Shown here piece by piece: positions 6,844 to 15,634 of a stretch of 16,826 bases of DNA. The notes beneath the pieces are model-generated. The model made no database searches. It saw nothing but the letters and a program-made list of their open reading frames with translations, and had not been told where the DNA came from. The stretch's first letter is position 1. The number at the start of each line of letters is the position of its first letter. The position numbers and the translations under genes were made by a program. The stretch spans positions 1-16,826 of the forward strand of contig JAZOOJ010000017.1 of assembly GCA_045655005.1 (NCBI GenBank), given 5' to 3'. Origin of the DNA: UMGS1908 sp045655005. GTDB taxonomy: Bacteria; Bacillota; Clostridia; Christensenellales; UBA1242.

Positions 6844-8412
6844 ATGGTAATCGCAAAGAAAAAAAACATGTTTTCGAAAATTTACGATTGGTTTTTAACA
6901 GTTGATATATACAACAGATATAAAGTTGACGACGACAGCTGGTTTTTTCAACATTTTTTATATAAAAGTTTAGTGATTTCACTAGCGTTATTTTTAAGTT
7001 TTATAACGCCAGTGTTGAATTTTTTGCCTGTTCTAGTTTGCACAGTAGTAATATTGTCAGAAAGAACATTTAATAGATTATATTATTTTGTATTTATCAC
7101 ACCATTTTGGTTTGTCTTTGATTGGATTTTATTAGTATATGGAATAATCTTTTTAAGTTGGGGCGTTAAATACGTTAGAGATTTGTGTAATAAACAAATA
7201 ACTTTTAGCATTAAACCTTTAATAATAGCATTAATTCCTATAATTTATGTTGCTCTTCCAATAGGTGCAACAAGGCTTGATTATATTGCATTTATGGCGA
7301 CTTTTAGTTTTGTTTTGTATTTTGTTTTTACATATAGGGAGAATTTTAATTTTAAAAGATTTACAATTACTGCTACAATTGCTATTTTAGCATCTGCTCT
7401 ATTAGGTTTTATCGGTTTAATATTTAAGAATCTTTATGATTTTAATGTCGCAATTTATATCACAAAAACATTGTTTAGATTTAGTGCTTGCAATAAGGAC
7501 TGTAATTTCCTAGGTGCATTTTTAGTTGCGATTTTTTCCTCTATGACATATCTCTATCTAAGGAAAGAAGTAAACATACTTTATTTATGTTTACTCCCAG
7601 TATTTACAAGCTTAGTTATTATTACTGGTTCCAAGTTAGCTTTAATGATGTATGCTTGTGTTGTCTTATATTTATTAATTGCACTTGTTGTAATAAAAGA
7701 TTCTACTAAAAATAAATTGATTAAATTGTCTATTGTACTTGCAATACTTGTGCTTTGTAGTTTGATTTTAAAAGATAATATTGCACTGATTTTTGGTCGG
7801 TTTACTGTAGATAATTTCACATTTTCAGTGGAAAATGTAATGCCTGAGATTCCGAATGTTGATGGTTCTTTAGATGCCCCATTAACAGATGGCACTGCAA
7901 ACGGAACAGGAATTGGGTCAGGTGTTGCTGATGAACCGCTAAAAGTATTTACTTTTATTTCAACTTTTCTTACATCAAAGTTTGGTATGAAGTTATCAAG
8001 CATAACTTCATATAGGCTTGACTTATGGTTATTATATTTAAATGATTTATTGTTATCGCCCATAAATTTAATTTTTGGTAAGGGTGAAGGTGCAGAAAGA
8101 TTGTATATAAGAAATAACATCAACCAACTTTTAAGAGAACCTCATAATTCAATGGTTGACTTAGTTTATTATTTAGGTTTAGTTTTTTTAATCTTTGCAA
8201 TATTTGTAGTTATTAGTTTAATTAGACATAGGAAGAAGCAAGGTTTAAAATTTAATAAATCATCAATTATGGTTGCTTTTGCTTCGCTTGTTGTTTGTTG
8301 TTCTATTAGTGCATTTTGGTCGTATATGTTTTTATTTCTAATTTTAAATGCAACGTTATGTATGTTTGAAACACAAAAAGGGGAAAACAATGAAAATATT
8401 GCAGATAAATAG
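6844..8412 (+). CDS. wzy: Wzy-type polysaccharide polymerase (O-antigen ligase/polymerase superfamily)
   Basis: A 522-residue integral membrane protein with roughly ten or more hydrophobic helices (about 42-70, 79-108, 123-140, 146-163, 172-194, 221-240, 244-260, 265-284, 293-309, 440-459, 475-505). This is the layout of Wzy polymerases, which join lipid-linked repeat units on the outer face of the membrane. TGSKLALM (261-268) and the PHNS motif (433-436), preceded by SYRLDLW (389-395), match conserved spots of the Wzy/WaaL superfamily. The large extracytoplasmic loop, about 311-438, contains a Gly/Asp/Thr-rich stretch (340-365). It is the only polymerase in the window and sits among glycosyltransferases, which supports Wzy over a WaaL ligase. 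AAGG (6831-6834) lies nine bases before the ATG. Its end overlaps the next gene by 23 bases. Confidence 0.86.
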   Translation: MVIAKKKNMFSKIYDWFLTVDIYNRYKVDDDSWFFQHFLYKSLVISLALFLSFITPVLNFLPVLVCTVVILSERTFNRLYYFVFITPFWFVFDWILLVYGIIFLSWGVKYVRDLCNKQITFSIKPLIIALIPIIYVALPIGATRLDYIAFMATFSFVLYFVFTYRENFNFKRFTITATIAILASALLGFIGLIFKNLYDFNVAIYITKTLFRFSACNKDCNFLGAFLVAIFSSMTYLYLRKEVNILYLCLLPVFTSLVIITGSKLALMMYACVVLYLLIALVVIKDSTKNKLIKLSIVLAILVLCSLILKDNIALIFGRFTVDNFTFSVENVMPEIPNVDGSLDAPLTDGTANGTGIGSGVADEPLKVFTFISTFLTSKFGMKLSSITSYRLDLWLLYLNDLLLSPINLIFGKGEGAERLYIRNNINQLLREPHNSMVDLVYYLGLVFLIFAIFVVISLIRHRKKQGLKFNKSSIMVAFASLVVCCSISAFWSYMFLFLILNATLCMFETQKGENNENIADK

Positions 8413-9571
8413 TGTTTGTGGAGTTGGTAGCACTGGTAAAATTTGTGTTGACATAGCAAAAGTCGCAAAAGAATATGGGCACGAATGTGTGATTGCGTAT
8501 GGTAGGGGTGAAGCTAAAAATTGGGATAATGTTTACAAAATAACAAACTCTATTGGAAACAAAATTCATTTTATTAAAAGTAGAATTTTTGATAGGCACG
8601 GATTGTGTAACTCTTATGAAACTAAAAAGTTTGTTAAATTTATAAAAACTTATAACCCAGATGTAATTCATTTACACAATGTACACGGATATTATATAAA
8701 CTATAAAATTTTATTCGATTATTTAAAAACAAGTAGAGCAAAGATTGTTTGGACAATGCACGATATGTGGCCAATTACTGGGCATTGTGCATATGCATTT
8801 AATTGTGACAAATGGGAACATCAATGTCAATGGTGTGAGTATTTAAATGATTACCCTAAGTCAATTTTAGATAATTCATTTAAAAATCATAAATATAAGA
8901 AAGATGCTTTTACGAAACCTAAAACTATTGACATTGTTACACCATCGAAATGGTTATCAGACTGCTTTAGAAAAAGTTACTTAAACAAATATAATATCCA
9001 AACCATTAACAATGGTATAGACTTGAATGTATTTAAAGTTCAAAACACAAATTGGAAAACAAAACAAAATTTAAATGATTATAAGCTTATTCTAGGTGTG
9101 GCGTCTGTTTGGGATAGAAGAAAGGGACTTGATGATATTATTGCATTATCAGATAAAGTAAATGAAGATGTAAGAATTATTTTAGTGGGACTAACAAAAG
9201 AGCAAATTTTAAAATTGCCATCTAATATTATTGGGATTGAAAGAACTCAAAACCAACAAGAATTGGCAGAAATTTACTCAAGTGCAGATTTATTTATTAA
9301 CTTAACTTATGCGGATAATTTCCCAACAGTTAATATTGAATCCCTTGCTTGCGGAACACCAGTATTGACTTATAAAACTGGTGGAAGCCCAGAATCTATA
9401 ACAAATGAAACGGGCTTTGTGATTGAACAGGGTGATATTTTTAAGGTCTCTGAAATAGTTAACGCTTTTCAAAAGACCGAGCAAATAATTCAAGATTGTG
9501 TTGAGCAGTCTAAGAAATATAATAAAAATGATAAATTTCAAGAATACATAAGATTATATGAAGGAAATTAA
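8390..9571 (+). CDS. GT4 glycosyltransferase with conserved cysteine cluster
   Basis: A GT-B, family GT4 glycosyltransferase of 393 residues. I start it at the ATG at 8390 because AAGGGG (8378-8383) lies six bases upstream and the protein then begins MKILQINSVCGVGSTGKI, the standard N-terminus of this subgroup. A start at 8348 would add 14 residues and has no such signal. Visible motifs are the glycine-rich loop (11-16), DVIHLHNVHG (91-100), WTMHDMWPITGHC (121-133) with the cysteine cluster C133, C139, C146, C149, ASVWDRRKG (238-246) in the donor domain, and DNFPTVNIESLACGTPVL (309-326). WcaC-like transferases share the MHDMW...GHC block. The four cysteines may bind a metal or be structural. 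It overlaps the end of wzy by 23 bases. Donor and linkage cannot be read from the sequence. Confidence 0.87.
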   Translation: MKILQINSVCGVGSTGKICVDIAKVAKEYGHECVIAYGRGEAKNWDNVYKITNSIGNKIHFIKSRIFDRHGLCNSYETKKFVKFIKTYNPDVIHLHNVHGYYINYKILFDYLKTSRAKIVWTMHDMWPITGHCAYAFNCDKWEHQCQWCEYLNDYPKSILDNSFKNHKYKKDAFTKPKTIDIVTPSKWLSDCFRKSYLNKYNIQTINNGIDLNVFKVQNTNWKTKQNLNDYKLILGVASVWDRRKGLDDIIALSDKVNEDVRIILVGLTKEQILKLPSNIIGIERTQNQQELAEIYSSADLFINLTYADNFPTVNIESLACGTPVLTYKTGGSPESITNETGFVIEQGDIFKVSEIVNAFQKTEQIIQDCVEQSKKYNKNDKFQEYIRLYEGN

Positions 9572-9574
9572 TCT

Positions 9575-10540
9575 ATGAGTAAAAATACAGACTCGTTAAT
9601 ATCTATAATAATTCCTGTTTATAAAGTTGAAAAATTTTTGGATAGGTGCATTGAAAGTTTAATAAATCAAGAATACAAAAATTTAGAAATAATACTAGTA
9701 GATGATGGATCTCCAGATAATTGTCCAAAGATGTGTGATGAATGGAGTAAAAAAGACGACAGAATAAAAGTTGTGCATAAAGAAAATGGCGGAGTGGGAA
9801 GCGCAAGAAATGAAGGTATAAAAATTGCTTGTGGTGATTATATAACTTTCGTAGATAGTGATGATTGGGTAACTGAAGATTTTAGTAAAGCACTTGATTT
9901 AATAAATCAACACGCCGAATGTGATATGTTTTCATTTGGTTATTACAAAAGCAATAAATTACTCAATTCGTTTGATAATTTAGAATTTGATTTACAAAAC
10001 AATGATGAGTTTACAAATTATTATTCTATGAAACAAGTTATTATATGTTGCAATAGAATAATAAAATCAAAAATAATTAAAGAAAATGATGTACTTTTTG
10101 GCACAAATGGTAAGGGTCAAGATATGGGTGAAGATTTTGAATGGGCTTTTAGAGTGTCGACCAAGTGTGGAAAAACATTAATGACAGATATTGCATATTA
10201 TATCTATTTTGTAAACGATGAATCAGCCACACAAACATTTAATATTAAGAAAATTCAAGCTCATATAGAAAATATGAGAAGTGTGTCAAATGTGCTTAAT
10301 GAGAAGGGATTAACCAAAAAGCAAAAGCAAAGTATTTGCTCAAATATTTTTGAAGTTAATTATGGGTTTTTAAAAGTCGCATCAAGGTTATCAAAAGAAG
10401 ACAGAAAAGTATTTATTGGTTTATATAAAGCAAATAAATTGCTGTTTCATAAGCCAAGAGCAATGAAACTGAAATTGGTTTGGCTGTTGCTTAAGATATT
10501 TGGCATAAAGTTTACTATGTTTTGTTTAAGGTTTATCTAA
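9575..10540 (+). CDS. GT2 family glycosyltransferase (GT-A fold), paralogue 1
   Basis: A 321-residue inverting GT-A glycosyltransferase. IIIPVYKVEKFLDRCIESL (11-29) opens the fold, DDGSPDNCP (43-51) binds the nucleotide, NGGVGSARNEG (71-81) is the typical core motif, FVDSDD (92-97) is the metal-binding DxD site and G185-E-D187 supplies the probable catalytic base. It would add one sugar of the repeat unit at the cytoplasmic membrane face. AAGGAA (9561-9566) lies eight bases before the ATG, and the gap to the previous gene is three bases. Its first 75 residues are strikingly similar to those of the GT2 enzyme at 13076, while the rest differs, suggesting the same donor type but another acceptor. 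The sugar is unknown. Confidence 0.88.
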   Translation: MSKNTDSLISIIIPVYKVEKFLDRCIESLINQEYKNLEIILVDDGSPDNCPKMCDEWSKKDDRIKVVHKENGGVGSARNEGIKIACGDYITFVDSDDWVTEDFSKALDLINQHAECDMFSFGYYKSNKLLNSFDNLEFDLQNNDEFTNYYSMKQVIICCNRIIKSKIIKENDVLFGTNGKGQDMGEDFEWAFRVSTKCGKTLMTDIAYYIYFVNDESATQTFNIKKIQAHIENMRSVSNVLNEKGLTKKQKQSICSNIFEVNYGFLKVASRLSKEDRKVFIGLYKANKLLFHKPRAMKLKLVWLLLKIFGIKFTMFCLRFI

Positions 10541-10555
10541 AGGAGATGCAGTGAT

Positions 10556-11719
10556 TTGAAAAATGTATTGTATGTCTCGTCTGTATGCAGCGAGAACGAA
10601 TATAAAGAGATTTACAAAGATAGCGAATATTTCCCAGCCCAACAAGGACAAAAATTCAACAAATTGATGGCAGAGGGGTTTGTATTAAACAATTTAAATG
10701 TAGATGTCTTAAGTAGTAGACCAATTACAGGGATGAAAAAACAAACATACTTGGGCACGTCAGATACAGAGAAAGGCGTAAAATATAATTATTTAAAATT
10801 TTTAAATTATAGGTTTATAAGGAGTTTTTCTTTAAGAAGGAGTGCAAAAAAGTTTGCTAAACAATGGTGTAGAGAAAATCCAGATGGTATTATGTTTTTT
10901 GATATATTAACTCCTATTTATGCGTCTATTGTTTTGAAAACTTGCAAAAAGCATCACATACAAGTTGTAGGAATTGTAACAGATTTACCACAAGACATAA
11001 AAAAGAAAAAGTTTAATATAATTGAAAATTATTACATTAGTCAATATTTAAAAAATATTAAAAAATGTGACCTGTTTGTATTCTTGTCTGATCAAATGAA
11101 AGAAAAAATTGACGTAACAAATAAAAGTTATGTGGTTATTGAAGGGGTGTGTGATTCAAGTATCAAACTTCAAGAAGAAAAGGTGGAGAAAGAAAATACA
11201 ATTTTGTATACCGGTTCAATTCATAAAAGATACGGTATTAAGTTACTTGTAGATGCATTTATCCAAGCTAACATTCCAAATTGGGAATTGAAGATATGCG
11301 GAACAGGAGATATGGAAGAAGATTTAAAAAATCTATCTAATGAAAAAGTTGTGTACTTAGGGTCGATACCGAATGAAGAAGCTTGTCGTTTGCAAAGAAA
11401 GGCAAAACTATTAGTTAATCCAAGACCTACAAATGAAGATTTTGTCAAATATAGCTTTCCGTCAAAAAATATAGAGTATATGGCTTCTGGCACTCCTATG
11501 TTGACAACGATAATACCATCAATGCCCAAAGATTATTATGAATATATTTATCTTATTAAAGATGAGTCGGTTGATGGATTGTGTTCAGATATTAAGGAGA
11601 TAACGCAAAAGCCAGATGCAGAACTTGAGACGATGGGTGAAAAAGCAAAGAAGTTTATATTAGAAAATAAAAATAATAAACAGCAAACGAGAAAGATTAT
11701 TGACTTTTTAAAAAAGTGA
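10556..11719 (+). CDS. GT4-like glycosyltransferase with TTG start
   Basis: A 387-residue protein with a GT-B layout and a clear GT4 donor domain: ILYTGSIHKRYGIKLLVDAF (216-235), WELKICGTGD (243-252), YLGSIPNEE (267-275), and NPRPTNEDFVKYSFPSK (288-304) leading to EYMASGTPML (307-316). The N-terminal acceptor domain is less conserved. VGIVTDLPQD (138-147) is a recognisable acceptor-domain patch. Translation most likely begins at TTG 10556: AAGGAG (10540-10545) lies ten bases upstream, the nearby GTG (10551) hits a stop at once, the ATG at 10563 is out of frame, and no in-frame ATG occurs before residue 38. It acts in the cytoplasm on the lipid-linked oligosaccharide. The gap to the previous gene is 15 bases. 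Sugar specificity is unknown. Confidence 0.84.
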   Translation: MKNVLYVSSVCSENEYKEIYKDSEYFPAQQGQKFNKLMAEGFVLNNLNVDVLSSRPITGMKKQTYLGTSDTEKGVKYNYLKFLNYRFIRSFSLRRSAKKFAKQWCRENPDGIMFFDILTPIYASIVLKTCKKHHIQVVGIVTDLPQDIKKKKFNIIENYYISQYLKNIKKCDLFVFLSDQMKEKIDVTNKSYVVIEGVCDSSIKLQEEKVEKENTILYTGSIHKRYGIKLLVDAFIQANIPNWELKICGTGDMEEDLKNLSNEKVVYLGSIPNEEACRLQRKAKLLVNPRPTNEDFVKYSFPSKNIEYMASGTPMLTTIIPSMPKDYYEYIYLIKDESVDGLCSDIKEITQKPDAELETMGEKAKKFILENKNNKQQTRKIIDFLKK

Positions 11720-11735
11720 AAAAGGATGGTCCGAT

Positions 11736-13004
11736 ATGAAGTTGTTATGGTTGTGTAATGTCCCAGTGTCAGTCATTGCAAAACAAGAAAACTTAAAAAG
11801 TGTGTTTGGCGGTTGGCTTGATGGGGCAATAACGCCTTTAATTGAAGACGAAGATAATAAATTAATGTATTTATTCCCAAGTGCTAATAAATTAGAAGGG
11901 AAGATAGAAAATTTAACATATAGTTCATTTAGTCCAATTAATATATTTAAAGTAGATACAAACTTAATGGAATATTTTAAACAGGCTTTAACTAACTATA
12001 AGCCAGATATAGTACATATTTGGGGAACAGAGTTTTCACATTCATTATGTATGATGAAAGCTTGTGAAGAATTAGGGTTATTAAACAAAACGGTTATAAA
12101 TATTCAAGGTTTGTGTAGTTATATTGCTAAGCACTATGATGCAGATTTACCAACTAAAGCTATGAAAAGGTATACTTTAAAAGGGTTGCTAAAAGGTTTT
12201 AAGAATATAGAATCCGAAAAGAGAGCTTTTGAAAGAAGAGGGAAACTCGAAATTGAATGTTTAAAAATGGCAAAAAATGTTATCGGAAGAACAGATTGGG
12301 ACAAGGCTTGTACAACTCAAATCAACCCAAGTGTAAATTATTATCATTGTAATGCGACTCTAAGAAATTCATTTTATGGTGAATCTTGGGACTTAAGCGA
12401 TAGTCAAAGATATTCCATGTTTGTTACACAATCTAATTATGCTATAAAGGGTTTTCATAAAGTTTTACAAGCTATGCCATTAATAATTAGTCAGTTCCCA
12501 GAAGCAAAACTGTATTCAACAGGCAGAGATTTATTAAAATGTTCTTTTATAGCTAAAATAAAGCAATCATCGTATGAAAAGTATCTTGTTTCGTTGATTA
12601 AAAAGTATAAACTAGAAAATAACGTTGAGTTCTTGGGTTCATTATCAGAACAAGATATTGTCGATAGGTATAAAAAAACTCATTGTCATATCCTTAGTTC
12701 GTCAATAGAAAATGAAAGCAACTCGCTGGGTGAGGCTATGATGTTGGGCGTTCCATCTGTCGCATCTTTTGTTGGTGGAGTAACAACTACTTTTTGCCAT
12801 AATAAAGATGGATACATGTATCCATTTGACGCTGAATATATGTTGGCGTATTACGTGTGTAAAATATTTAAAGATGATAATTTGGCAATGGAATTTTCAG
12901 GAAATTCAAAAACACATTCCAAAGAATTGTATGATAAGGAAACAAATGCAAATTGCTTAAAGGATATATATAATCGCATATGTGGCTTTGCATTAAGACA
13001 ATAA
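11736..13004 (+). CDS. GT4 family glycosyltransferase
   Basis: A 422-residue GT-B glycosyltransferase of the GT4 type. The N-terminus MKLLWLCNVPV followed by FGGWLDGAI (24-32) is typical of a subgroup found in capsule and O-antigen loci. KPDIVHIWGTEFSHS (89-103) lies in the acceptor domain. The donor domain has QSNYAIKGFHKVLQAMPLI (232-250), NNVEFLGSLSEQDIVDRY (295-312) and the EX7E motif E325 to E333 within SSIENESNSLGEAMMLGVPS (322-341). The EX7E acidic pair is the expected phosphate/sugar contact of retaining GT4 enzymes. AAAGGA (11721-11726) lies nine bases before the ATG; the gap to the previous gene is 16 bases. Sugar specificity is unknown. Confidence 0.87.
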   Translation: MKLLWLCNVPVSVIAKQENLKSVFGGWLDGAITPLIEDEDNKLMYLFPSANKLEGKIENLTYSSFSPINIFKVDTNLMEYFKQALTNYKPDIVHIWGTEFSHSLCMMKACEELGLLNKTVINIQGLCSYIAKHYDADLPTKAMKRYTLKGLLKGFKNIESEKRAFERRGKLEIECLKMAKNVIGRTDWDKACTTQINPSVNYYHCNATLRNSFYGESWDLSDSQRYSMFVTQSNYAIKGFHKVLQAMPLIISQFPEAKLYSTGRDLLKCSFIAKIKQSSYEKYLVSLIKKYKLENNVEFLGSLSEQDIVDRYKKTHCHILSSSIENESNSLGEAMMLGVPSVASFVGGVTTTFCHNKDGYMYPFDAEYMLAYYVCKIFKDDNLAMEFSGNSKTHSKELYDKETNANCLKDIYNRICGFALRQ

Positions 13005-13075
13005 ATATATAGAAATTTAGAAGTTTATTGTGTTAGATATGAAAAATGGAGTTTTTAATATTAAGGTAGGATAGT

Positions 13076-14047
13076 ATGGATAAAGTATCAGTTATCGTTC
13101 CAATTTACAAGGTTGAAAAATATTTAAATCAATGTATCGAAAGTATTGTAAATCAAACATATAAAAACCTAGAGATAATATTGATTGATGATGGAAGTCC
13201 AGATAATTGTCCCCAAATGTGTGATGAGTGGGCAAAAAAAGACGAGAGAATAAAGGTTATACATAAAGCAAATGGTGGGCTAATGGCTGCGTGGATTGAT
13301 GGGGTTAAAGGATCCTCTGGGGATTATATATGCTTTGTGGATAGCGACGATTATGTACATTTTAATTTCGTTGAAAAACTATACAATGGTATTAATGGTG
13401 TAAATGCTGATATATGTGTATGTAATTACATAGAAGTTTATGATACTAAAGAAGTTGAGAAGAGTCAATCGGATAGAAATGTGGTATTATCAAAAGGGGA
13501 AAATATAGAGAATTGCGTGTTTAGCTATAACAACTGGGATGGTATTACGATTGCTCCTTGCCGGTGGAATAAAATGTTTAAAAGAAAACTTGTATTAGAT
13601 TCTATTAAATATTTAAATACAGAAATATCAATGGGTGAGGACATGAATATGACATTTTATGCGATGTCAAAAGCTAAAAAGGTTTCTCTAATTCCGGATT
13701 TTCTGTATTATTACAGGCAATTATCGACTTCCATTTCAAAAACGAAAAGAAACAATTGGGTACATTATAAAAAGTTATTAAAACAATTATTAATAATAAA
13801 TGAAGAAGAAGGTTTAAATATAAAAGAGTACATATATTCTATATATGTTGCATCTTATATAATTGAATGTGTCCGTTATGTTTCTAAGTATTGTGACAGA
13901 AGGCAAATATTGGAATTTTTACACGATGATGATTTACAATACTTTGTGTCGACAATGAAAAAGACAACGTTAAAGCGAAAACTATTTTATTGGGCACTGA
14001 AACACAAGATGGTGCTTCTTACAAAATGGGCTGGTAAAATAATATAA
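13076..14047 (+). CDS. GT2 family glycosyltransferase (GT-A fold), paralogue 2
   Basis: Last gene of the operon, a 323-residue GT-A glycosyltransferase. It has VIVPIYKVEKYLNQCIES (6-23), IDDGSPDNCP (37-46), the metal-binding FVDSDD (87-92), G187-E-D189 as probable catalytic base and YYYRQLSTSIS (211-221) near the acceptor side. The usual NGGxxxARNxG motif reads NGGLMAAWIDG (66-76), a variant that also occurs in other capsule GT2 enzymes, so it is not evidence of inactivity. The first 65-70 residues are about three-quarters identical to the GT2 enzyme at 9575. The 71-base gap before it is the longest in the operon apart from none larger downstream, and holds no clear promoter. AGG (13068-13070) lies five bases before the ATG. 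A strong terminator follows directly. Confidence 0.88.
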   Translation: MDKVSVIVPIYKVEKYLNQCIESIVNQTYKNLEIILIDDGSPDNCPQMCDEWAKKDERIKVIHKANGGLMAAWIDGVKGSSGDYICFVDSDDYVHFNFVEKLYNGINGVNADICVCNYIEVYDTKEVEKSQSDRNVVLSKGENIENCVFSYNNWDGITIAPCRWNKMFKRKLVLDSIKYLNTEISMGEDMNMTFYAMSKAKKVSLIPDFLYYYRQLSTSISKTKRNNWVHYKKLLKQLLIINEEEGLNIKEYIYSIYVASYIIECVRYVSKYCDRRQILEFLHDDDLQYFVSTMKKTTLKRKLFYWALKHKMVLLTKWAGKII

Positions 14048-14053
14048 AAGAAG

Positions 14054-14095
14054 AAAGAACATATTGAATTTAACAATCAATATGTTCTTTTTATT
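14054..14095. terminator. Bidirectional intrinsic terminator between convergent operons
   Basis: A perfect 14-bp stem, AAAGAACATATTGA (14054-14067) with TCAATATGTTCTTT (14077-14090), encloses a nine-base loop and is followed by a T-rich tail (TTTTTATT through 14095). On the minus strand the same stem is followed by CTTCTTTT. It lies between the stop of the plus-strand GT2 gene (14047) and the stop of the minus-strand flippase gene (14099), so it can end transcription from both sides. Confidence 0.85.
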
Positions 14096-14098
14096 GGT

Positions 14099-15634
14099 CT
14101 AATCTATGCTGGATTTCTTCTTTAAAACTCTATTCAATAGTGATTTAAAATTATTTGTATTAAAGAATATAAGTAAATATATTAAGTTTGATAAAATAAA
14201 ACAAGAACAACCTTTTGTGATAAAATTTAACCAGGAGTTTGAAATATTTATTAGGTTTGTTGTAAGGTGGCATACAAGTCCTACACAACAAAGAATTATG
14301 AGTTGGAATGTATAAGTTATAAAATATTTAATAGGTGCCTTTTTAAACCATCGTTTAAAAGTTACAACTGGATCAATCCATACGCTTCCTAAGATAAGAC
14401 TGAATGTCGTTCCTAAAAATATACCTGCAACACCTAGGCTTGGCGCAAGCAATATAGAAACTATAAGGTTAATAATTCCTTCTAAATATGGTTTAAACCA
14501 CGTTTGTTTAAAATAACCTGCAGCAGTAGCAAACGCGCCAATACCGAATCTCATCATAGAAATATAATAGTTAAAGCATAAAAGAAATACAACTGGTAAA
14601 TCAAATAAGAAAGAAGAGTCTAGCCAAGTCGATATAAATGTGTTAAATAAAACAAACATACATATTGCCGTGATTGATACAAGCCAAAATGTCGCAAAAT
14701 TTATTTGCTTGTAGACGGAATAATCGTGTTCAATGTCGTGAGAGCATTCTTTTAAATTGCCAACAGAAGGGGTAATTGCATTTATGACTAAAACAATTAT
14801 CGACATAAAAGAGTTTATTATAAGAAAATAGTTGGAGTAGATAGCGACTAGGATTGTATTTAACAAAACACTTATTAAAATATTGTCGGTGCCAGTTACT
14901 AAAACGCCGCCTATTTTATGGGACATTACGGCAGTAACATTTTTATATAAATCTTTCTTTTCGTCTTTGGAAAGAGCTTCTTTTTTGTATAGTTTAAGAG
15001 ATGGATAAAATTTATTCCCTAGTGTGTATATAGTTATGTTTGATACTAAATGCATAATAATAGTGACACTTAGGTATATGGCATAATTATTGCACACAAA
15101 TAAGATAATAAGTTTTAATGCTGTTGCTATTACTGAAACTATACAGTCAATAATATTTAAGATATAACTATTTTGATTTGCTTCAAAAACGACTCTGCGA
15201 CTTGCAAAAAAATATGATGAACTTGTAGTTAATAAAGTTAAGACATAATATAAATTTAAGTTTGGAATTGGATTATCTAAATTTATTAGCGAAGGAAGTA
15301 TCGGAATCAGTAGTAAGCCAACTCCTAAGACAATACACCCAATAATTATATAAAATTTGTTTAAGTAAGCAATAATTGCAGCGGTCTTTTTTTCGTTTTT
15401 ATCAGCAATATGTTTGTATAATAAAAATATAATTGCTGTGCTGATGCCTAGGTCTGCAAGGTTAAGAATTGTGATAATATTTGAGAACAAACCCTCAATT
15501 CCAAGAATCTCTTTACCCAAGTATTGAATAAAAATCGTCCGTGTTAAAAAAGAAAAAACAGTTATTACTATTTTACAAACAAGAGCAACGATGGAGTTTC
15601 TAACAGAGTTTTGAGTTCTTGTGCTATTATCCAT
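14099..15634 (-). CDS. wzx: Wzx-type polysaccharide flippase (oligosaccharide transporter, MOP superfamily)
   Basis: A 511-residue membrane protein with about 12-14 hydrophobic helices along its whole length, as in Wzx/RfbX exporters that flip undecaprenyl-linked repeat units across the membrane. The N-terminal pattern RNSIVALVCKIVITVFSF (12-29), then TRTIFIQYLGKEILGIEGLF (31-50) and LNLADLGISTAI (57-68), is characteristic of the family in Gram-positive capsule loci. GTDNILIS (248-255) starts the second half, and GVAGIFLGTTFS (401-412) is another conserved spot. It is the only flippase in the window, yet it is transcribed against the operon that holds the polymerase. GAGGTGA (minus strand, 15644-15638) lies a few bases before the ATG. 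The start overlaps the end of the upstream gene by eight bases, implying coupled translation. Confidence 0.9.
   Translation of the reverse strand: MDNSTRTQNSVRNSIVALVCKIVITVFSFLTRTIFIQYLGKEILGIEGLFSNIITILNLADLGISTAIIFLLYKHIADKNEKKTAAIIAYLNKFYIIIGCIVLGVGLLLIPILPSLINLDNPIPNLNLYYVLTLLTTSSSYFFASRRVVFEANQNSYILNIIDCIVSVIATALKLIILFVCNNYAIYLSVTIIMHLVSNITIYTLGNKFYPSLKLYKKEALSKDEKKDLYKNVTAVMSHKIGGVLVTGTDNILISVLLNTILVAIYSNYFLIINSFMSIIVLVINAITPSVGNLKECSHDIEHDYSVYKQINFATFWLVSITAICMFVLFNTFISTWLDSSFLFDLPVVFLLCFNYYISMMRFGIGAFATAAGYFKQTWFKPYLEGIINLIVSILLAPSLGVAGIFLGTTFSLILGSVWIDPVVTFKRWFKKAPIKYFITYTFQLIILCCVGLVCHLTTNLINISNSWLNFITKGCSCFILSNLIYLLIFFNTNNFKSLLNRVLKKKSSID

Noticed and set aside
7581..8123. 180-residue minus-strand frame opposite wzy
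   Set aside because: It lies entirely inside the well-supported polymerase gene, is rich in residues expected from reverse reading of membrane-protein codons and shows no family motif.
8348..8389. Longer start of the GT4 gene overlapping wzy by 65 bases
   Set aside because: The ATG at 8348 has no ribosome site, while the ATG at 8390 has AAGGGG and yields the conserved MKILQINSVCG N-terminus.
13039..13074. Eleven-residue frame MKNGVFNIKVG just before the second GT2 gene
   Set aside because: No ribosome site precedes it and it is out of frame with the gene; short frames like this are common in AT-rich gaps.
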